From NCBI GenBank assembly GCA_026393675.1, contig JAPKZQ010000008.1:1-53336 (forward strand): a stretch of DNA of 53,336 nt, written 5' to 3'. How positions within the stretch are numbered: the stretch's first letter is position 1; the number at the start of each line of letters is the position of its first letter. A model generated the notes under the pieces. That model did no database searches. It was not told where the DNA came from and saw nothing but the letters and a program-made list of their open reading frames with translations. The translations under genes were made by a program, and so were the position numbers. The stretch is from Acidobacteriota bacterium (GTDB lineage: Bacteria > Acidobacteriota > Vicinamibacteria > Vicinamibacterales > JAKQTR01). Below are positions 41,666-50,921 of this stretch, piece by piece.

Positions 41666-44017
41666 TTACGCCTTCTCCAGCTTCGCGTAGCGCGCCAGCA
41701 GGCGCTTGGATCCCACCGTCGCGAAGCGGACCGTCACTTTTACATCATCGTTGTGGTCCTCGACGCCGATGACGGTGCCCAGGCCAAACTGCGAATGCTT
41801 GACGCGTTGTCCCAGGCGGAAGCCCGACGCGGAACCCGACTGATCCTCGTCCTCGGGGGCGTAGGTCTGCTCGGATTCACGCACGCAGCGGCGGCCGTAG
41901 GCGCCGCGGTCGCCGGAGTCTCGATCGCCAGAGCGAAACCCGCTGCGGTTTCCATACCCTGCGCCGCGCACGCTGGAGTTGTAGCCTGTGTAGCCGACGA
42001 AATCGTAGCGCTGCACGAGTTCCGGCGGCACTTCGTCGATGAAGCGGGAGGGTTCAGTCGCGCGGTACTCGCCGAACACGCGGCGCCGGCTGGCGCTCGT
42101 GAGGAACAGCCGCAGCCGCGCGCGCGTCATGCCGACGTAGCACAACCGCCGCTCTTCCTCGAGATCGTCATCACTGTCTGACACCCGCGAGTGCGGGAAC
42201 AGGCCCTCCTCGAGTCCGGTGATAATGACCGTCGGGAATTCGAGCCCCTTTGCCGCATGCATCGTCATCAGGAGAATGCGCGCGTTCTCGGCGCCCTGGC
42301 TTTCGTCGGCCTCCGACAGCAGCGACAACCGATCCACAAAACCGGAAAGAGAAGGTTCAGCCTCACGCGTCTCATATTCCCTGGCGGCCGACACGAGTTC
42401 GGCGAGGTTCTCGATCCGGCCCTGCGCTTCTTCGCTGCGCTCGTCCTTGAGATCCTGCAGGTATCCCGACTGGTCGAGCACTTTGGCGATCGTGACAGAC
42501 ACCGTCTCTCGATGGGCCATTTCCGTGAGCGAGAGCACGAGGTCGCGAAACGCCGTGAGCGAGGCCGCGGCCCGATTCGAAAAGCGTCGTCGGTCGAGCC
42601 CGGTCACCAGAGCCGTCCAGAGCGAACGGGGCGGAGGTGGCGCGGTCGGGTCGCCGGCAAGCAGCGGCATGTTATTCGCGTTCTGGTCTCTAACTTCTGG
42701 CGTCTGATTCCCGCCTTCAGCAGGCTCGTCGTCTTTGCCCGCCGCTTCAAGGCTGTCCATCACGCCTTTGCCGATGCCTCGCGCCGGAACGTTGATGACC
42801 CGTCTGAGGCTGACGCTGTCGTGCGGATTCAACAGGAGTTTCAGGTAGGCAAGAGCGTCCTTGACCTCTTTGCGCTCATAGAACCGGACGCTGCCGATGA
42901 TCCGGTAGACCAGGTTCTCCCGGCGCATGGCATCTTCAACCACGCGCGACTGGGCGTTGGTGCGGTAGAGCACGGCCACCATGTCGTCGACGTTCTCGCC
43001 ACGCGCGCTGCGCGCCGTTTTTGCGACGAAATCCGCTTCCTCGAGTTCGTCACCGCAGCGGGCATAGACAATGAGGTCTCCACCCTTCAGGTCGGTCCAG
43101 AGGCGCTTTTCCTTGCGATTGCGGTTGTTCGCGATGACGGCCGACGCCGCATCGAGGATCACCTGCGTGGACCGGTAGTTGCGCTCGAGACGAACGACCT
43201 TCGCCTCCGGAAAGTCGTGCTCGAAGTCGAGGATGTTGCGGATGTCGGCGCCGCGCCACCCGTAGATCGACTGATCGGGATCGCCGACCACGGTCAGGTT
43301 GCGATGGATCTCCGCGAATCGCCGCATCAGCAGGTACTGCGGCCGGTTGGTGTCCTGGTATTCGTCGACCATCACGAAGCGGAAACGCTGCGCGTAGTGT
43401 CGCCGAACCACCTCGGCCTTCTCGAACAGCTCTACCGTGCGCACCAGCAGATCGTCGAAATCCAGTGCACCGCTGGCTTCGAGCGTCTTTGTGTATTCGA
43501 GATACACGCGCGCGATTTGGTCCTCGCGATAGCCCGATCGCTCCGCCGCCATGGCGGCCGGCGATTGCATGCTGTTTTTTGCCCGGCTGATAGCCGAAAG
43601 CGCCGCTCGCGGCTGGATGAAGCTCTCTTCGATCTGGAGTGTCTTCAACACCTGCTTGACGGCCGACAGTTGGTCTGAGGTGTCGTAGATCACGAAGTCG
43701 GGCGGAAGGCCGACGTGGGTGGCCTCGCGCCTGAGCAGCCGGGCACAGAGCGCATGGAAGGTCGATATCCAGAGGCCCCGGTAGGCGCTGCCGAGCAGTA
43801 GTTCGACGCGCTGCCGCATCTCTTCGGCCGCTTTGTTGGTGAAGGTGACCGCCAGCACCTCGTGTGCCTCGGCCAGGCCGCTCCCGACAAGGTACGCCAC
43901 GCGGTACGCAATGACGCGAGTCTTGCCCGAACCCGCTCCGGCAAGAATCAGCAGCGGCCCATCAGTATAGAGAACGGCTTCGCGCTGTTCTGGGTTGAGG
44001 GAATTCAGAAAGTCCAT
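41666..44017 (-). CDS. UvrD/PcrA-type superfamily I DNA helicase
   Basis: The product is 783 residues. Helicase motifs: LAGAGSGKTRVIAYRVAYL (Walker A), VDEYQDTNRPQY (motif II), GDPDQSIYGWRGAD (motif III) and TMHAAKGLEFPTVIITGLEE. The C-terminal end GQRVKHSQFGLGTVIGVE is the Tudor-like tail of PcrA/UvrD that binds RNA polymerase. It is a 3'-5' helicase in nucleotide excision and mismatch repair. UvrD and PcrA cannot be told apart by eye; the tail suits PcrA. It lies 54 bp downstream of glmS on the same strand. Confidence 0.95.
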   Translation of the reverse strand: MDFLNSLNPEQREAVLYTDGPLLILAGAGSGKTRVIAYRVAYLVGSGLAEAHEVLAVTFTNKAAEEMRQRVELLLGSAYRGLWISTFHALCARLLRREATHVGLPPDFVIYDTSDQLSAVKQVLKTLQIEESFIQPRAALSAISRAKNSMQSPAAMAAERSGYREDQIARVYLEYTKTLEASGALDFDDLLVRTVELFEKAEVVRRHYAQRFRFVMVDEYQDTNRPQYLLMRRFAEIHRNLTVVGDPDQSIYGWRGADIRNILDFEHDFPEAKVVRLERNYRSTQVILDAASAVIANNRNRKEKRLWTDLKGGDLIVYARCGDELEEADFVAKTARSARGENVDDMVAVLYRTNAQSRVVEDAMRRENLVYRIIGSVRFYERKEVKDALAYLKLLLNPHDSVSLRRVINVPARGIGKGVMDSLEAAGKDDEPAEGGNQTPEVRDQNANNMPLLAGDPTAPPPPRSLWTALVTGLDRRRFSNRAAASLTAFRDLVLSLTEMAHRETVSVTIAKVLDQSGYLQDLKDERSEEAQGRIENLAELVSAAREYETREAEPSLSGFVDRLSLLSEADESQGAENARILLMTMHAAKGLEFPTVIITGLEEGLFPHSRVSDSDDDLEEERRLCYVGMTRARLRLFLTSASRRRVFGEYRATEPSRFIDEVPPELVQRYDFVGYTGYNSSVRGAGYGNRSGFRSGDRDSGDRGAYGRRCVRESEQTYAPEDEDQSGSASGFRLGQRVKHSQFGLGTVIGVEDHNDDVKVTVRFATVGSKRLLARYAKLEKA

Positions 44018-44071
44018 GCAGTCTTCGGCAAACAGTCGGAAGAACCAGGCCGCCCGAGCGGGACGCGACGA

Positions 44072-45919
44072 TCACTCCACCGTCACACTTTTTGCGAGGT
44101 TCCTCGGTTGGTCCACGTCCGCGCCGCGACGCACGGCCATGTGATAGGCGAGTAATTGCAGAGGGAGCACGAAGAGCACCGGCGACAGCAGCCGGTGCGT
44201 CGTCGGCAGCACGACGATCGAGTCGGTCGCCGGGTCAACAACGTCCGCCAGTCCCGCGTCGTTCTCGTTGGTGATGGCGACAATCGAGCCACCGCGGGCC
44301 TTCACTTCCTGGATGTTGCCCAGCATCTTCTCGAAGACGTGATCCCGGGGCGCGAGGGCAACGACGGGAAGATCTTCGTCAATGAGGGCGATCGGGCCGT
44401 GCTTCATCTCGCCGGCAGGATAGCCTTCCGCGTGAATGTACGAAATCTCCTTCAGCTTCAGCGCGCCTTCGAGCGCAATGGGATAGTTGATCCCGCGGCC
44501 AAGGTACAGGAAGTCGCGACTGTGCTGGAACCGTTTGGCGATGGCTTCGACCGGCGCTGATGCCTTCAACGCTTGCTCAATCTGGGTTGGAAGGTGCAGC
44601 AGCGCCTCGATGTGCGGGCGCGCCTGGTCCGGCCCCATTGTTCCGCGCGCCTGGGCCAGATTCAGCGCGAGCAGGTGGAGCGCCACCAGTTGCGACGTGA
44701 ATGCCTTGGTGGACGCGACACCAATCTCCGGGCCCGCGTGCGTGTAGATCGTGCCGTCACATTCCCGCGTCGCCATGCTACCGACGACGTTGCAGATCGC
44801 GAGGCTGCGGGCGCCCTTCCGTTTCGCCTCACGCAGCGCGGCGAGGGTATCGGCGGTCTCGCCCGACTGCGTAATCACGACGGCCAGCGCGTGATCGTCG
44901 ACCACCGGGCTGCGATAGCGATACTCCGACCCGTAATCCACTTCGACAGGCAGTTGGGCCAACTCTTCAATCAGGAACTTGCCGACAAGAGCCGCATGCC
45001 ACGACGTGCCGCACGCCAGCAGGACCACCTTGCGCACGCTGGCCAATTGCCCGTCCGACAGATTGATCTCGTTCAAGAACACGCGGCCCGAGTCGAGCGA
45101 CACCCGTCCAAGAACCGTGTCACGGGCGGCTGCCGGCTGCTCGAAGATTTCCTTGAGCATGAAGTGTTTGTAGCCGGCTTTCTCGGCCTGGATCGGGTCC
45201 CACAGCACACGTTGTGACGGGCGGATGAGCGGAGTTCCGTCGAATGTTGAGAACGTGGCGCCCGCGCGTGTCGCGACGGCCATTTCTCCGTCACCAAGGA
45301 AGACGACATCGCGGGTGTGATTCAGGATCGCCGGGATGTCCGACGCGATGAAGCACTCGCCCGAGCCAAGTCCCACCACAAGCGGCGGACCATTGCGGGC
45401 CGCGACCAGCTTGTCGGGATCATCGGCTGAGAGCAGCACCAGCGCGTACATGCCTCGCAGATGCGGCAACGCCCGGCGGACGGCCTCTTCCAGCGGGCCT
45501 CCGGCCGCCATCTCGCGTTCGACCAGGTGCGCCACGACCTCGGTGTCCGTCTCGGTCGCGAAGCGATGACCCTGCGCCTGCAGCTCGTGCTTGAGTTCGA
45601 GGTAGTTCTCGATGATGCCGTTGTGGACCACCACCAGGCGCCCGCTGCAATCGCGGTGGGGATGGGCGTTCTCCTCGGTGGGGCGGCCGTGTGTGGCCCA
45701 GCGCGTGTGGCCGAAGCCGTAGTCGCCATCGACAGGGTCCGCCGCAATCGCGGCCTCGAGCCTGGCGAGTTTTCCCGCGCTGCGCCGGACGATCACCTGG
45801 CCATGGCGCACGAGCGCGATCCCGGCCGAATCGTAGCCGCGATACTCGAGTCGCCGCAGCCCTTCAATCAGGACGGGGAGGACCGGTTTGGGACCAAGGT
45901 AGCCGACAATGCCGCACAT
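44072..45919 (-). CDS. glmS: Glutamine-fructose-6-phosphate aminotransferase GlmS
   Basis: The product is 615 residues. The start [10 protein letters not shown] places the catalytic Cys2 at the processed N-terminus; the frame extends 16 codons upstream without support. The glutaminase domain has [20 protein letters not shown] and two SIS domains follow ([40 protein letters not shown]-like). The C-terminal NLAKSVTVE is conserved. It makes glucosamine-6-phosphate, the entry to UDP-GlcNAc. No glmS ribozyme was looked for beyond the 14-bp upstream gap, which is too short for one. Confidence 0.97.
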   Translation of the reverse strand: MCGIVGYLGPKPVLPVLIEGLRRLEYRGYDSAGIALVRHGQVIVRRSAGKLARLEAAIAADPVDGDYGFGHTRWATHGRPTEENAHPHRDCSGRLVVVHNGIIENYLELKHELQAQGHRFATETDTEVVAHLVEREMAAGGPLEEAVRRALPHLRGMYALVLLSADDPDKLVAARNGPPLVVGLGSGECFIASDIPAILNHTRDVVFLGDGEMAVATRAGATFSTFDGTPLIRPSQRVLWDPIQAEKAGYKHFMLKEIFEQPAAARDTVLGRVSLDSGRVFLNEINLSDGQLASVRKVVLLACGTSWHAALVGKFLIEELAQLPVEVDYGSEYRYRSPVVDDHALAVVITQSGETADTLAALREAKRKGARSLAICNVVGSMATRECDGTIYTHAGPEIGVASTKAFTSQLVALHLLALNLAQARGTMGPDQARPHIEALLHLPTQIEQALKASAPVEAIAKRFQHSRDFLYLGRGINYPIALEGALKLKEISYIHAEGYPAGEMKHGPIALIDEDLPVVALAPRDHVFEKMLGNIQEVKARGGSIVAITNENDAGLADVVDPATDSIVVLPTTHRLLSPVLFVLPLQLLAYHMAVRRGADVDQPRNLAKSVTVE

Positions 45920-45933
45920 GGCGAGGGACCTCT

Positions 45934-46599
45934 CTACTGCTTCTTGTTCTTTTTCCTCTTCACCCATCCCTCGATATTCGTCTGCTTCGCGCGGGCGACG
46001 CCGAGCGCGCCGGCAGGCACGTCCTGCGTGATCGAGGAACCTGCCGCGACGTACGCGCCAGCGCCCACGGTGACAGGCGCAATCAGTTGCGTGTCGCTGC
46101 CGATGAACGCACCATCTTCAATGATGGTCAGGTGCTTGTGCACACCATCGTAGTTGCAGGTGATGGTGCCAGCCCCGATATTCGCGCCAGCGCCAATCGT
46201 CGCGTCGCCCAGATACGACAGGTGATTCGCCTTCGAGCCCTCGCCGAGCACGGTCTTCTTCAGCTCAACAAAGTTGCCCACGTGCGCGTTGCGCTTGACG
46301 TGAGACGCGGGACGGATGTGCACGAACGGTCCAACGCGCGCCCCAGCGTCGACGCGGGACTCAACGATGATGCAACTATCGTTGATGACGACGTTGTCGC
46401 CGATGGTCGAGTCGGTGATGCGGACCCACGAGCGGACGCGGCAGTTGACACCGATTGTGGTCTTTCCCTCCAGCGTGACGCCGGGATGGAGCACCGTCCC
46501 CGCGCCAATCGTCACCGTATCGTCAACATAGGTCGTCGCGGGGTCGAGCAGCGTGACGCCGGCCGCGACCAAGGCGTCGTGCGTGGCGGTCTTCAGCAT
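45934..46599 (-). CDS. Stand-alone GlmU-type glucosamine-1-phosphate acetyltransferase domain
   Basis: The product is 221 residues and consists almost wholly of left-handed beta-helix hexapeptide repeats. It aligns with the C-terminal half of GlmU. The equivalents of its active-site residues are visible: Arg97 (HIRPAS), Lys114/115 (VELKK), His126 and Tyr129 (NHLSY), Asn140 (ANIGAG) and Asn149/Tyr150 (NYDG). The N-terminal uridylyltransferase of bifunctional GlmU is missing; no such domain is in the window. The gene lies 14 bp upstream of glmS, in the same pathway. Another sugar-N-acetyltransferase role is possible but less likely. Confidence 0.87.
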   Translation of the reverse strand: MLKTATHDALVAAGVTLLDPATTYVDDTVTIGAGTVLHPGVTLEGKTTIGVNCRVRSWVRITDSTIGDNVVINDSCIIVESRVDAGARVGPFVHIRPASHVKRNAHVGNFVELKKTVLGEGSKANHLSYLGDATIGAGANIGAGTITCNYDGVHKHLTIIEDGAFIGSDTQLIAPVTVGAGAYVAAGSSITQDVPAGALGVARAKQTNIEGWVKRKKNKKQ

Positions 46600-46616
46600 G
46601 ATGGTGATCCAAAACA

Positions 46617-46654
46617 GAAAAAAGGGTCAGGCCCGTTTCATCAAGCCTGACCCT
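46617..46654 (-). terminator. Intrinsic terminator after the TPR gene
   Basis: On the minus strand AGGGTCAGGC (46654 to 46645) pairs perfectly with GCCTGACCCT (46632 to 46623) across a 12-base loop and runs into TTTTTT. It separates the TPR gene (stop at 46673) from glmU-like/glmS. Confidence 0.75.
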
Positions 46655-46672
46655 GTCGATGACATGTTCCTG

Positions 46673-47500
46673 CTACCGTGCCGCCCCCCGGGCGCGCCGA
46701 GTGGGCCGCCGATCCTTGTCTTTGCGTGGCTGAACCGGCGGTGGAGGAGCCGACAGCAACGCGACGATCGCGGCGGTGTGGCGCAGCGCCTCGAGATCGG
46801 CTTCCTTGATGATCAGGTTCCGGGTCTCCGGATTCAGCGCCACGGCGCGTTCCAGATGCGTGATGGCGGCCTCGTGGTTGCCCCGAATCGCCAGCGCGAC
46901 GCCCAGCATGTACTCGGCGTGATCGTTGGCCGAGTCCTGGGCGAGCGCGGATGTGAGCAGCGCCACGGCACGTTCGGTGTCGCCCGCATTGATGGCCAGC
47001 GTCGCGGCATAGACGCGCTCTTCTGGCGTGCTCGGCGTGGCGTCGAGCGGCGCGAGATGCCGCTCACACACGCGCAGGTAGAGTTGCCCGCGCTCGAGGA
47101 GTTCCTTTTCCTCGGGATAGGTCGTGATCACCGTTTTCAGCAGATGTGCCGCATCGCGGTACCGTTTGGCCTGCAACGCCTGCATGGCGCGCTCGTAGGT
47201 CAGAACGGCCTGCGCGTAGGTGCTCCGCGCTGGCGGTTTGGGCGGCGTCACCATTTTGGCCGGTCGCGCACGCCCGAGTGTCGGCTTTGCCGCGCCTGGT
47301 TTCTGTTTGTGCCTGGACGACGGATGCACTGCCCGCCGGGCGACCGGTTTGACCCGCGCCTTGAGGCGTGGGGCGGACCTGGGTTTCGCGGCCGGGGTTT
47401 TCTTGACGGCCTTTGCCGCCAGTTTGGCCTTCGTGGCTGGTTTGGCCGCCGCCTTCTTCGCTGGCGCGGGCCGACCGATGGTGCGCCGAAGCTTCGCCAT
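46673..47500 (-). CDS. TPR protein with histone-H1-like Lys/Ala/Pro N-terminus
   Basis: The product is 275 residues from the ATG at 47500, with AGGAG eight bases upstream. Residues about 1-95 are rich in Lys, Ala, Pro and Arg (PAPAKKAAAKPATKAKLAAK, KPVARRAVHPSSRHKQKPGA), similar to bacterial H1-like tails. Two or three tetratricopeptide repeats follow (AVLTYERAMQALQAKRYRDA, AEYMLGVALAIRGNHEAAIT, HLERAVALNPETRNLII). The basic tail suggests nucleic-acid or acidic-polymer binding, while TPRs imply protein contacts. The function is not known. The C-terminus is also basic (RKDKDRRPTRRARG). Confidence 0.82.
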   Translation of the reverse strand: MAKLRRTIGRPAPAKKAAAKPATKAKLAAKAVKKTPAAKPRSAPRLKARVKPVARRAVHPSSRHKQKPGAAKPTLGRARPAKMVTPPKPPARSTYAQAVLTYERAMQALQAKRYRDAAHLLKTVITTYPEEKELLERGQLYLRVCERHLAPLDATPSTPEERVYAATLAINAGDTERAVALLTSALAQDSANDHAEYMLGVALAIRGNHEAAITHLERAVALNPETRNLIIKEADLEALRHTAAIVALLSAPPPPVQPRKDKDRRPTRRARGAAR

Positions 47501-47583
47501 GAGCCAGACTCCTGTAACGGGTGAACACAAACACGTCGACGTGTGGCGAGCGGCGCTACGTTAACAAAATGGGTGGGATGCGG

Positions 47584-48438
47584 TCAAGAATTCCGGACGC
47601 GCTCGATGACGGCATAGGCATCGCGCGAGCGCAGACCGTACTTTGATGCGACACCTGAAAGAGCGGCTCTCCGCCCCAGCCCAGATTCTGTCAAACGACA
47701 GAATTCTGCGTAAACGTCTGTTTCATTTACACTTGTTACATCGACATTAGCTTCTACTTCCCGTCGTCCAGCCATGACGATCGTGAATTCTCCGCGCAAT
47801 TCTGTCAAACGACCCAACACGTCAGAAATAGGTCCTCTGACCAATTCCTCGTGAAGCTTCGTCAACTCGCGACCAACCGCCACCTGCCTATCACCAATCA
47901 CGCGCAGCGCGTCGTTCAAGGTGTCCACGATTCGGTGGGGCGCCTCGAAGAACACGACCGTGCGGGTTTCGGCGCGCAGGATCTCCAACCAGGTCGCGCG
48001 AGCTTTGGCCCTGACTGGCGGAAAACCCACGAAGACGAAGGCATCGGTCGGCAGCCCTGATGACACAAGGGCTGTCAACACCGCGCTGGGACCCGGAATC
48101 GCCTCGACGCGGATCCCGGCCGCAATGGCGGCCTGGACCAGTCGAAACCCCGGATCCGAAACTGCGGGCGTGCCCGCATCCGATACCAGGGCGATGCAGT
48201 GGCCCTGTTGAAGTTTCTCAACAAGCGCCCCGGCCTTCACGTGTTCGTTGTGTTCGTGCACACTGGTGGTGGGCGTCCGGATGTCGAAGTGGTGCAGGAG
48301 TTTTGCGGTGTGGCGGGTGTCCTCGGCGGCGACGAGGTCGCACTCGCGCAGCACGCGCAATGCACGTAGTGTGATGTCCTCGAGGTTGCCAATGGGCGTG
48401 GCGACCAGATAGAGGATTCCAGCAGTGTTGAGAACCAT
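47584..48438 (-). CDS. rsmI: 16S rRNA (cytidine-1402 2'-O)-methyltransferase RsmI
   Basis: The product is 284 residues of the tetrapyrrole-methylase fold: LYLVATPIGNLEDITLRALR, ALVSDAGTPAVSDPGF, VEAIPGPSAVLTAL and VVFFEAPHRI. It methylates the ribose of C1402 in 16S rRNA. The C-terminal part, before SVNETDVYAEFCRLTESGLG, is slightly less conserved. It is divergent from the DUF885 gene. Confidence 0.95.
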   Translation of the reverse strand: MVLNTAGILYLVATPIGNLEDITLRALRVLRECDLVAAEDTRHTAKLLHHFDIRTPTTSVHEHNEHVKAGALVEKLQQGHCIALVSDAGTPAVSDPGFRLVQAAIAAGIRVEAIPGPSAVLTALVSSGLPTDAFVFVGFPPVRAKARATWLEILRAETRTVVFFEAPHRIVDTLNDALRVIGDRQVAVGRELTKLHEELVRGPISDVLGRLTELRGEFTIVMAGRREVEANVDVTSVNETDVYAEFCRLTESGLGRRAALSGVASKYGLRSRDAYAVIERVRNS

Positions 48439-48548
48439 AGGCGGCCGCGTTCCAGCAAAGTTATTGTACCATTACAGACTTATTGGCTTTGCCGGCCCAC
48501 GGTGAAGCCGCGTCCTGGTTTTCAACTTCGTCGCCGGCGAGCGTGTTC

Positions 48549-50207
48549 ATGATTGCTTCGGAACCACTGCACCAATTCGTCGACGATTACCTCTACAGCC
48601 TGCGCGAGTCGAATCCGACGGCTGCCACCTTTGACGGCATCCACGAGTTCGACGACCTGCTGGACGATTTCAGCCGGACGGGCATCGACTCTCAGACCCA
48701 GGCGCTCGCCGGCTTCGCGCGGCGCCTGGCGTCGATCTCCAACGACTCGCTAACGGCCATCGAGCGGATCGAGCGCCCAATGGTGGCGGCACACATCCAG
48801 TCGAAGCTGCACGATCTCGAGCAGGTGCGCGGATGGGAGCGAAACCCGCAGATCTACGGCGAGATGCTTGGCGCCAGCCTGGCCGGCCAGGCGCTGTTTG
48901 AGTACGCGCCGGCCGAGGAGCGCGCGCGCCGGGTGCTGTCGAAGCTGCGCCAGACACCGAAGCTGGTCCAGGCCGCCCGAGACAACATCAAGGAGCCGCC
49001 CGGGATCTTCGTCAAGAAGGGGCTCCAGACGCTGCGCGGCGCGCTGCGCTTCATTGATGTCGATCTCCCAAAGGCGTTCGCGGATGTCGACGACCTCGGC
49101 CTGTTGAGCGATCTCGCCGACGCGCAGACCGAAGCGAGCGATGCGATCAAGGGCTACGTCGACTACCTCGAGAACGACCTTGGTCCGAAGTCGCGCGCGT
49201 CGTTCCGCCTGGGACCCGAGCGTCTTGCGAAGAAGTTTCGGCTCGAAGAAGGGCTCGAGTTGCCGCTCGGGCGGTTGCTCGACATCGGACTCAGAGAACT
49301 CGGCGTGGTCCAGGAGGAATTCCGGCGCGCAGCGTCGAAGATCGAACGTGGCGATCCGGTCGACGTCTGGCGGCGCGTCAAAGAGACACGGCTGGCCACC
49401 GACGGCATCGTGAACGCGGCGCAGCGGCAGGTGAGCGCGCTGGCCACGTTCATCGAGCGAAAAGACCTCGTGTCGCTGCCCTCCGGTGAACCCGTCATCG
49501 CGGCACCCACCCCCGAGTTCTTCCGGTGGACCGGCGCCAGCATGTGGACTCCCGGGCCGTTCGAACCGCGTCCGACCCGTGCGTACTACTACCTGACAGA
49601 GGCGGATCCGGCGTGGTCGGACGAGCAGAAGGCGGAGCACTACAAGGACCTGAATCTCCCGACGCTGTGGTCCATTTCCATCCACGAGGTCTACCCGGGA
49701 CACTTCCTGCACTTTCAGCACCTGCGCCATGTCGAATCACGGGCGCGCAAGTCGTTGCTGATGGCCTCGTGCGCGATGGTGGAGGGCTGGGCCCACTACT
49801 GCGAGCACATGATGATCGAGGCGGGGTTCGAGAAACAGGACCCGGCGGTTCACCTGGGCCAGCTTGCCGAATCGCTCATCCGCATCGCCCGCCTGATTGT
49901 CGCGATTCGCCTGCACGCCGAGGACCTGTCGGTGGAGCAGGGCGTCCGGTTCTTCCGAGACGAGGCGTTTGTCGAAGAGAGCACGGCCCGCCGCGAGGCC
50001 GAGCGGGGGACATTCGACCCTGGCTACGGCGTGTACACGCTCGGCAAACTCATGCTGCTGAAACTGCGCGAGGACTACAAGGCGCACGTTGGCGACACGT
50101 TCTCGTTACGGTCCTTCCACGACACACTGCTGCGCAATGGCGTCGCAACCATTCCCGTGCACCGGCAACTGCTGCTCGGCGAGCATGCAGGGGCGGCTAT
50201 CGAGTAG
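48549..50207 (+). CDS. DUF885 family protein (putative metallopeptidase)
   Basis: The product is 552 residues from the ATG at 48549. TTG at 48483 is an upstream alternative. The family hallmark is SIHEVYPGHFLHFQHL (zinc-binding HExxxxxH-like), followed by MVEGWAHYCEHMMIEAGF. No signal peptide is evident. DUF885 proteins resemble M32-type metallopeptidases; substrates are unknown. The gene is monocistronic, followed by palindromic repeats. Confidence 0.9.
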   Translation: MIASEPLHQFVDDYLYSLRESNPTAATFDGIHEFDDLLDDFSRTGIDSQTQALAGFARRLASISNDSLTAIERIERPMVAAHIQSKLHDLEQVRGWERNPQIYGEMLGASLAGQALFEYAPAEERARRVLSKLRQTPKLVQAARDNIKEPPGIFVKKGLQTLRGALRFIDVDLPKAFADVDDLGLLSDLADAQTEASDAIKGYVDYLENDLGPKSRASFRLGPERLAKKFRLEEGLELPLGRLLDIGLRELGVVQEEFRRAASKIERGDPVDVWRRVKETRLATDGIVNAAQRQVSALATFIERKDLVSLPSGEPVIAAPTPEFFRWTGASMWTPGPFEPRPTRAYYYLTEADPAWSDEQKAEHYKDLNLPTLWSISIHEVYPGHFLHFQHLRHVESRARKSLLMASCAMVEGWAHYCEHMMIEAGFEKQDPAVHLGQLAESLIRIARLIVAIRLHAEDLSVEQGVRFFRDEAFVEESTARREAERGTFDPGYGVYTLGKLMLLKLREDYKAHVGDTFSLRSFHDTLLRNGVATIPVHRQLLLGEHAGAAIE

Positions 50208-50230
50208 ACGGAGTGCAGCGCGCGAGGCTG

Positions 50231-50299
50231 GGCTGGATGCCGGCTTCCGCCGGCATGACGCTATCAACTCGTCATTCCGGCGAACGCCGGAATCCAGCC
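50231..50299. repeat. Perfectly paired inverted palindromic repeat (GGATGCCGG family)
   Basis: Two 30-base arms in opposite orientation (GGCTGGATGCCGGCTTCCGC... and CGTCATTCCGGCGAACGCCG...) flank CTATCAACT. They belong to the family seen at 13143, 27172, 28864 and 29474. Only this copy has the plain back-to-back arrangement with a 9-bp centre. Confidence 0.8.
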
Positions 50300-50393
50300 A
50301 CGCGATACTCGAGCCGTGTGTACGCGGCCAGACCCGGCGCAACGTGCTCTGGGCGAGGTTTGCCCGCGAGTGTTATAGACTGGTATTAGCACC

Positions 50394-50801
50394 ATGCCAC
50401 TGTACGAGTACGAATGCGGCGCCTGCGGCCACCGGTTTGAGGTAATCCAGAAGTTTTCGGATTCCCCGATCGAGCGATGCCCGTTGTGCAGCGAACCGGT
50501 CCACAAACTGCTGTCCGCGCCCGCGATCCAGTTCAAGGGCACCGGCTGGTACGTCACTGATTACGCAAGCAAGAGAAACACCGAAGCCGCCGCCGACAAG
50601 GCATCCTCGTCATCAGCCAGCGCGTCCGGCAGCAGCAAGACCACATCGCCCGAGGAGTCGGGCGGCAGCAAGACCACCTCGTCCAGCGAGTCCGATAGCA
50701 GCAAGACCACATCGACGAGCGAGTCCGGCAGTAGCAAGACCACGTCGACGAGCGATTCCAGCGCGGCGAAACCCGACACCAAGCCATCGAAATCCGACTA
50801 G
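50394..50801 (+). CDS. FmdB-family zinc-ribbon protein with Ser/Thr-rich repeat tail
   Basis: The product is 135 residues. The N-terminal zinc ribbon has CxxC pairs at Cys8/Cys11 and Cys29/Cys32 (YECGACGHRFEV, RCPLCSEPV) and the family end KGTGWYVTDY. FmdB-type proteins are presumed regulators, but the role is unproven. The last 60 residues are low complexity: four 11-residue units of the type GSSKTTSTSES encoded by 33-bp tandem repeats, ending in a Lys/Ser tail. The tail length probably varies between strains. Confidence 0.88.
   Translation: MPLYEYECGACGHRFEVIQKFSDSPIERCPLCSEPVHKLLSAPAIQFKGTGWYVTDYASKRNTEAAADKASSSSASASGSSKTTSPEESGGSKTTSSSESDSSKTTSTSESGSSKTTSTSDSSAAKPDTKPSKSD
50628..50759 (+). 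repeat. Four 33-bp tandem repeats in fmdB-like gene
   Basis: Four consecutive 33-bp units, each of the form GGCAGCAGCAAGACCAC followed by a TCG-rich remainder, encode GSSKTTSPEES, GGSKTTSSSES, DSSKTTSTSES and GSSKTTSTSDS. They are in frame and contiguous, unlike a CRISPR array. Confidence 0.85.
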
Positions 50802-50818
50802 CCCGGCCGCCAACCTCC

Positions 50819-50921
50819 TTACCCTTCGACCCGAGTTGTGTTGCACATCGCCTCGACCACACGCCCGTCCAGCGCCGTTGCCTTGGGCCGGCCGCGATGG
50901 CAACACACGTGAGCTCAGGGC
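50819..50921 (-). repeat. Stop-codon-linked palindromic repeat, copy 3 (after galU)
   Basis: On the minus strand the galU stop TAA is followed by GCCCTGAGCTCACGTGTGTTG, then a GGCCGGCCCAAGGCAACGGC core, CAACACAACTCGGGTCGAAG and GGTAAGG. TGTGTTGC...ATCGC and GCGAT...GCAACACA pair as a hairpin. It is the best match to the copy between atpF' and atpF. Confidence 0.75.

Noticed and set aside
50628-50759. CRISPR-like array
   Set aside because: The repeats are contiguous, without spacers, and in frame inside a protein-coding gene. No cas gene is present. Other repeats in the window are irregularly dispersed.
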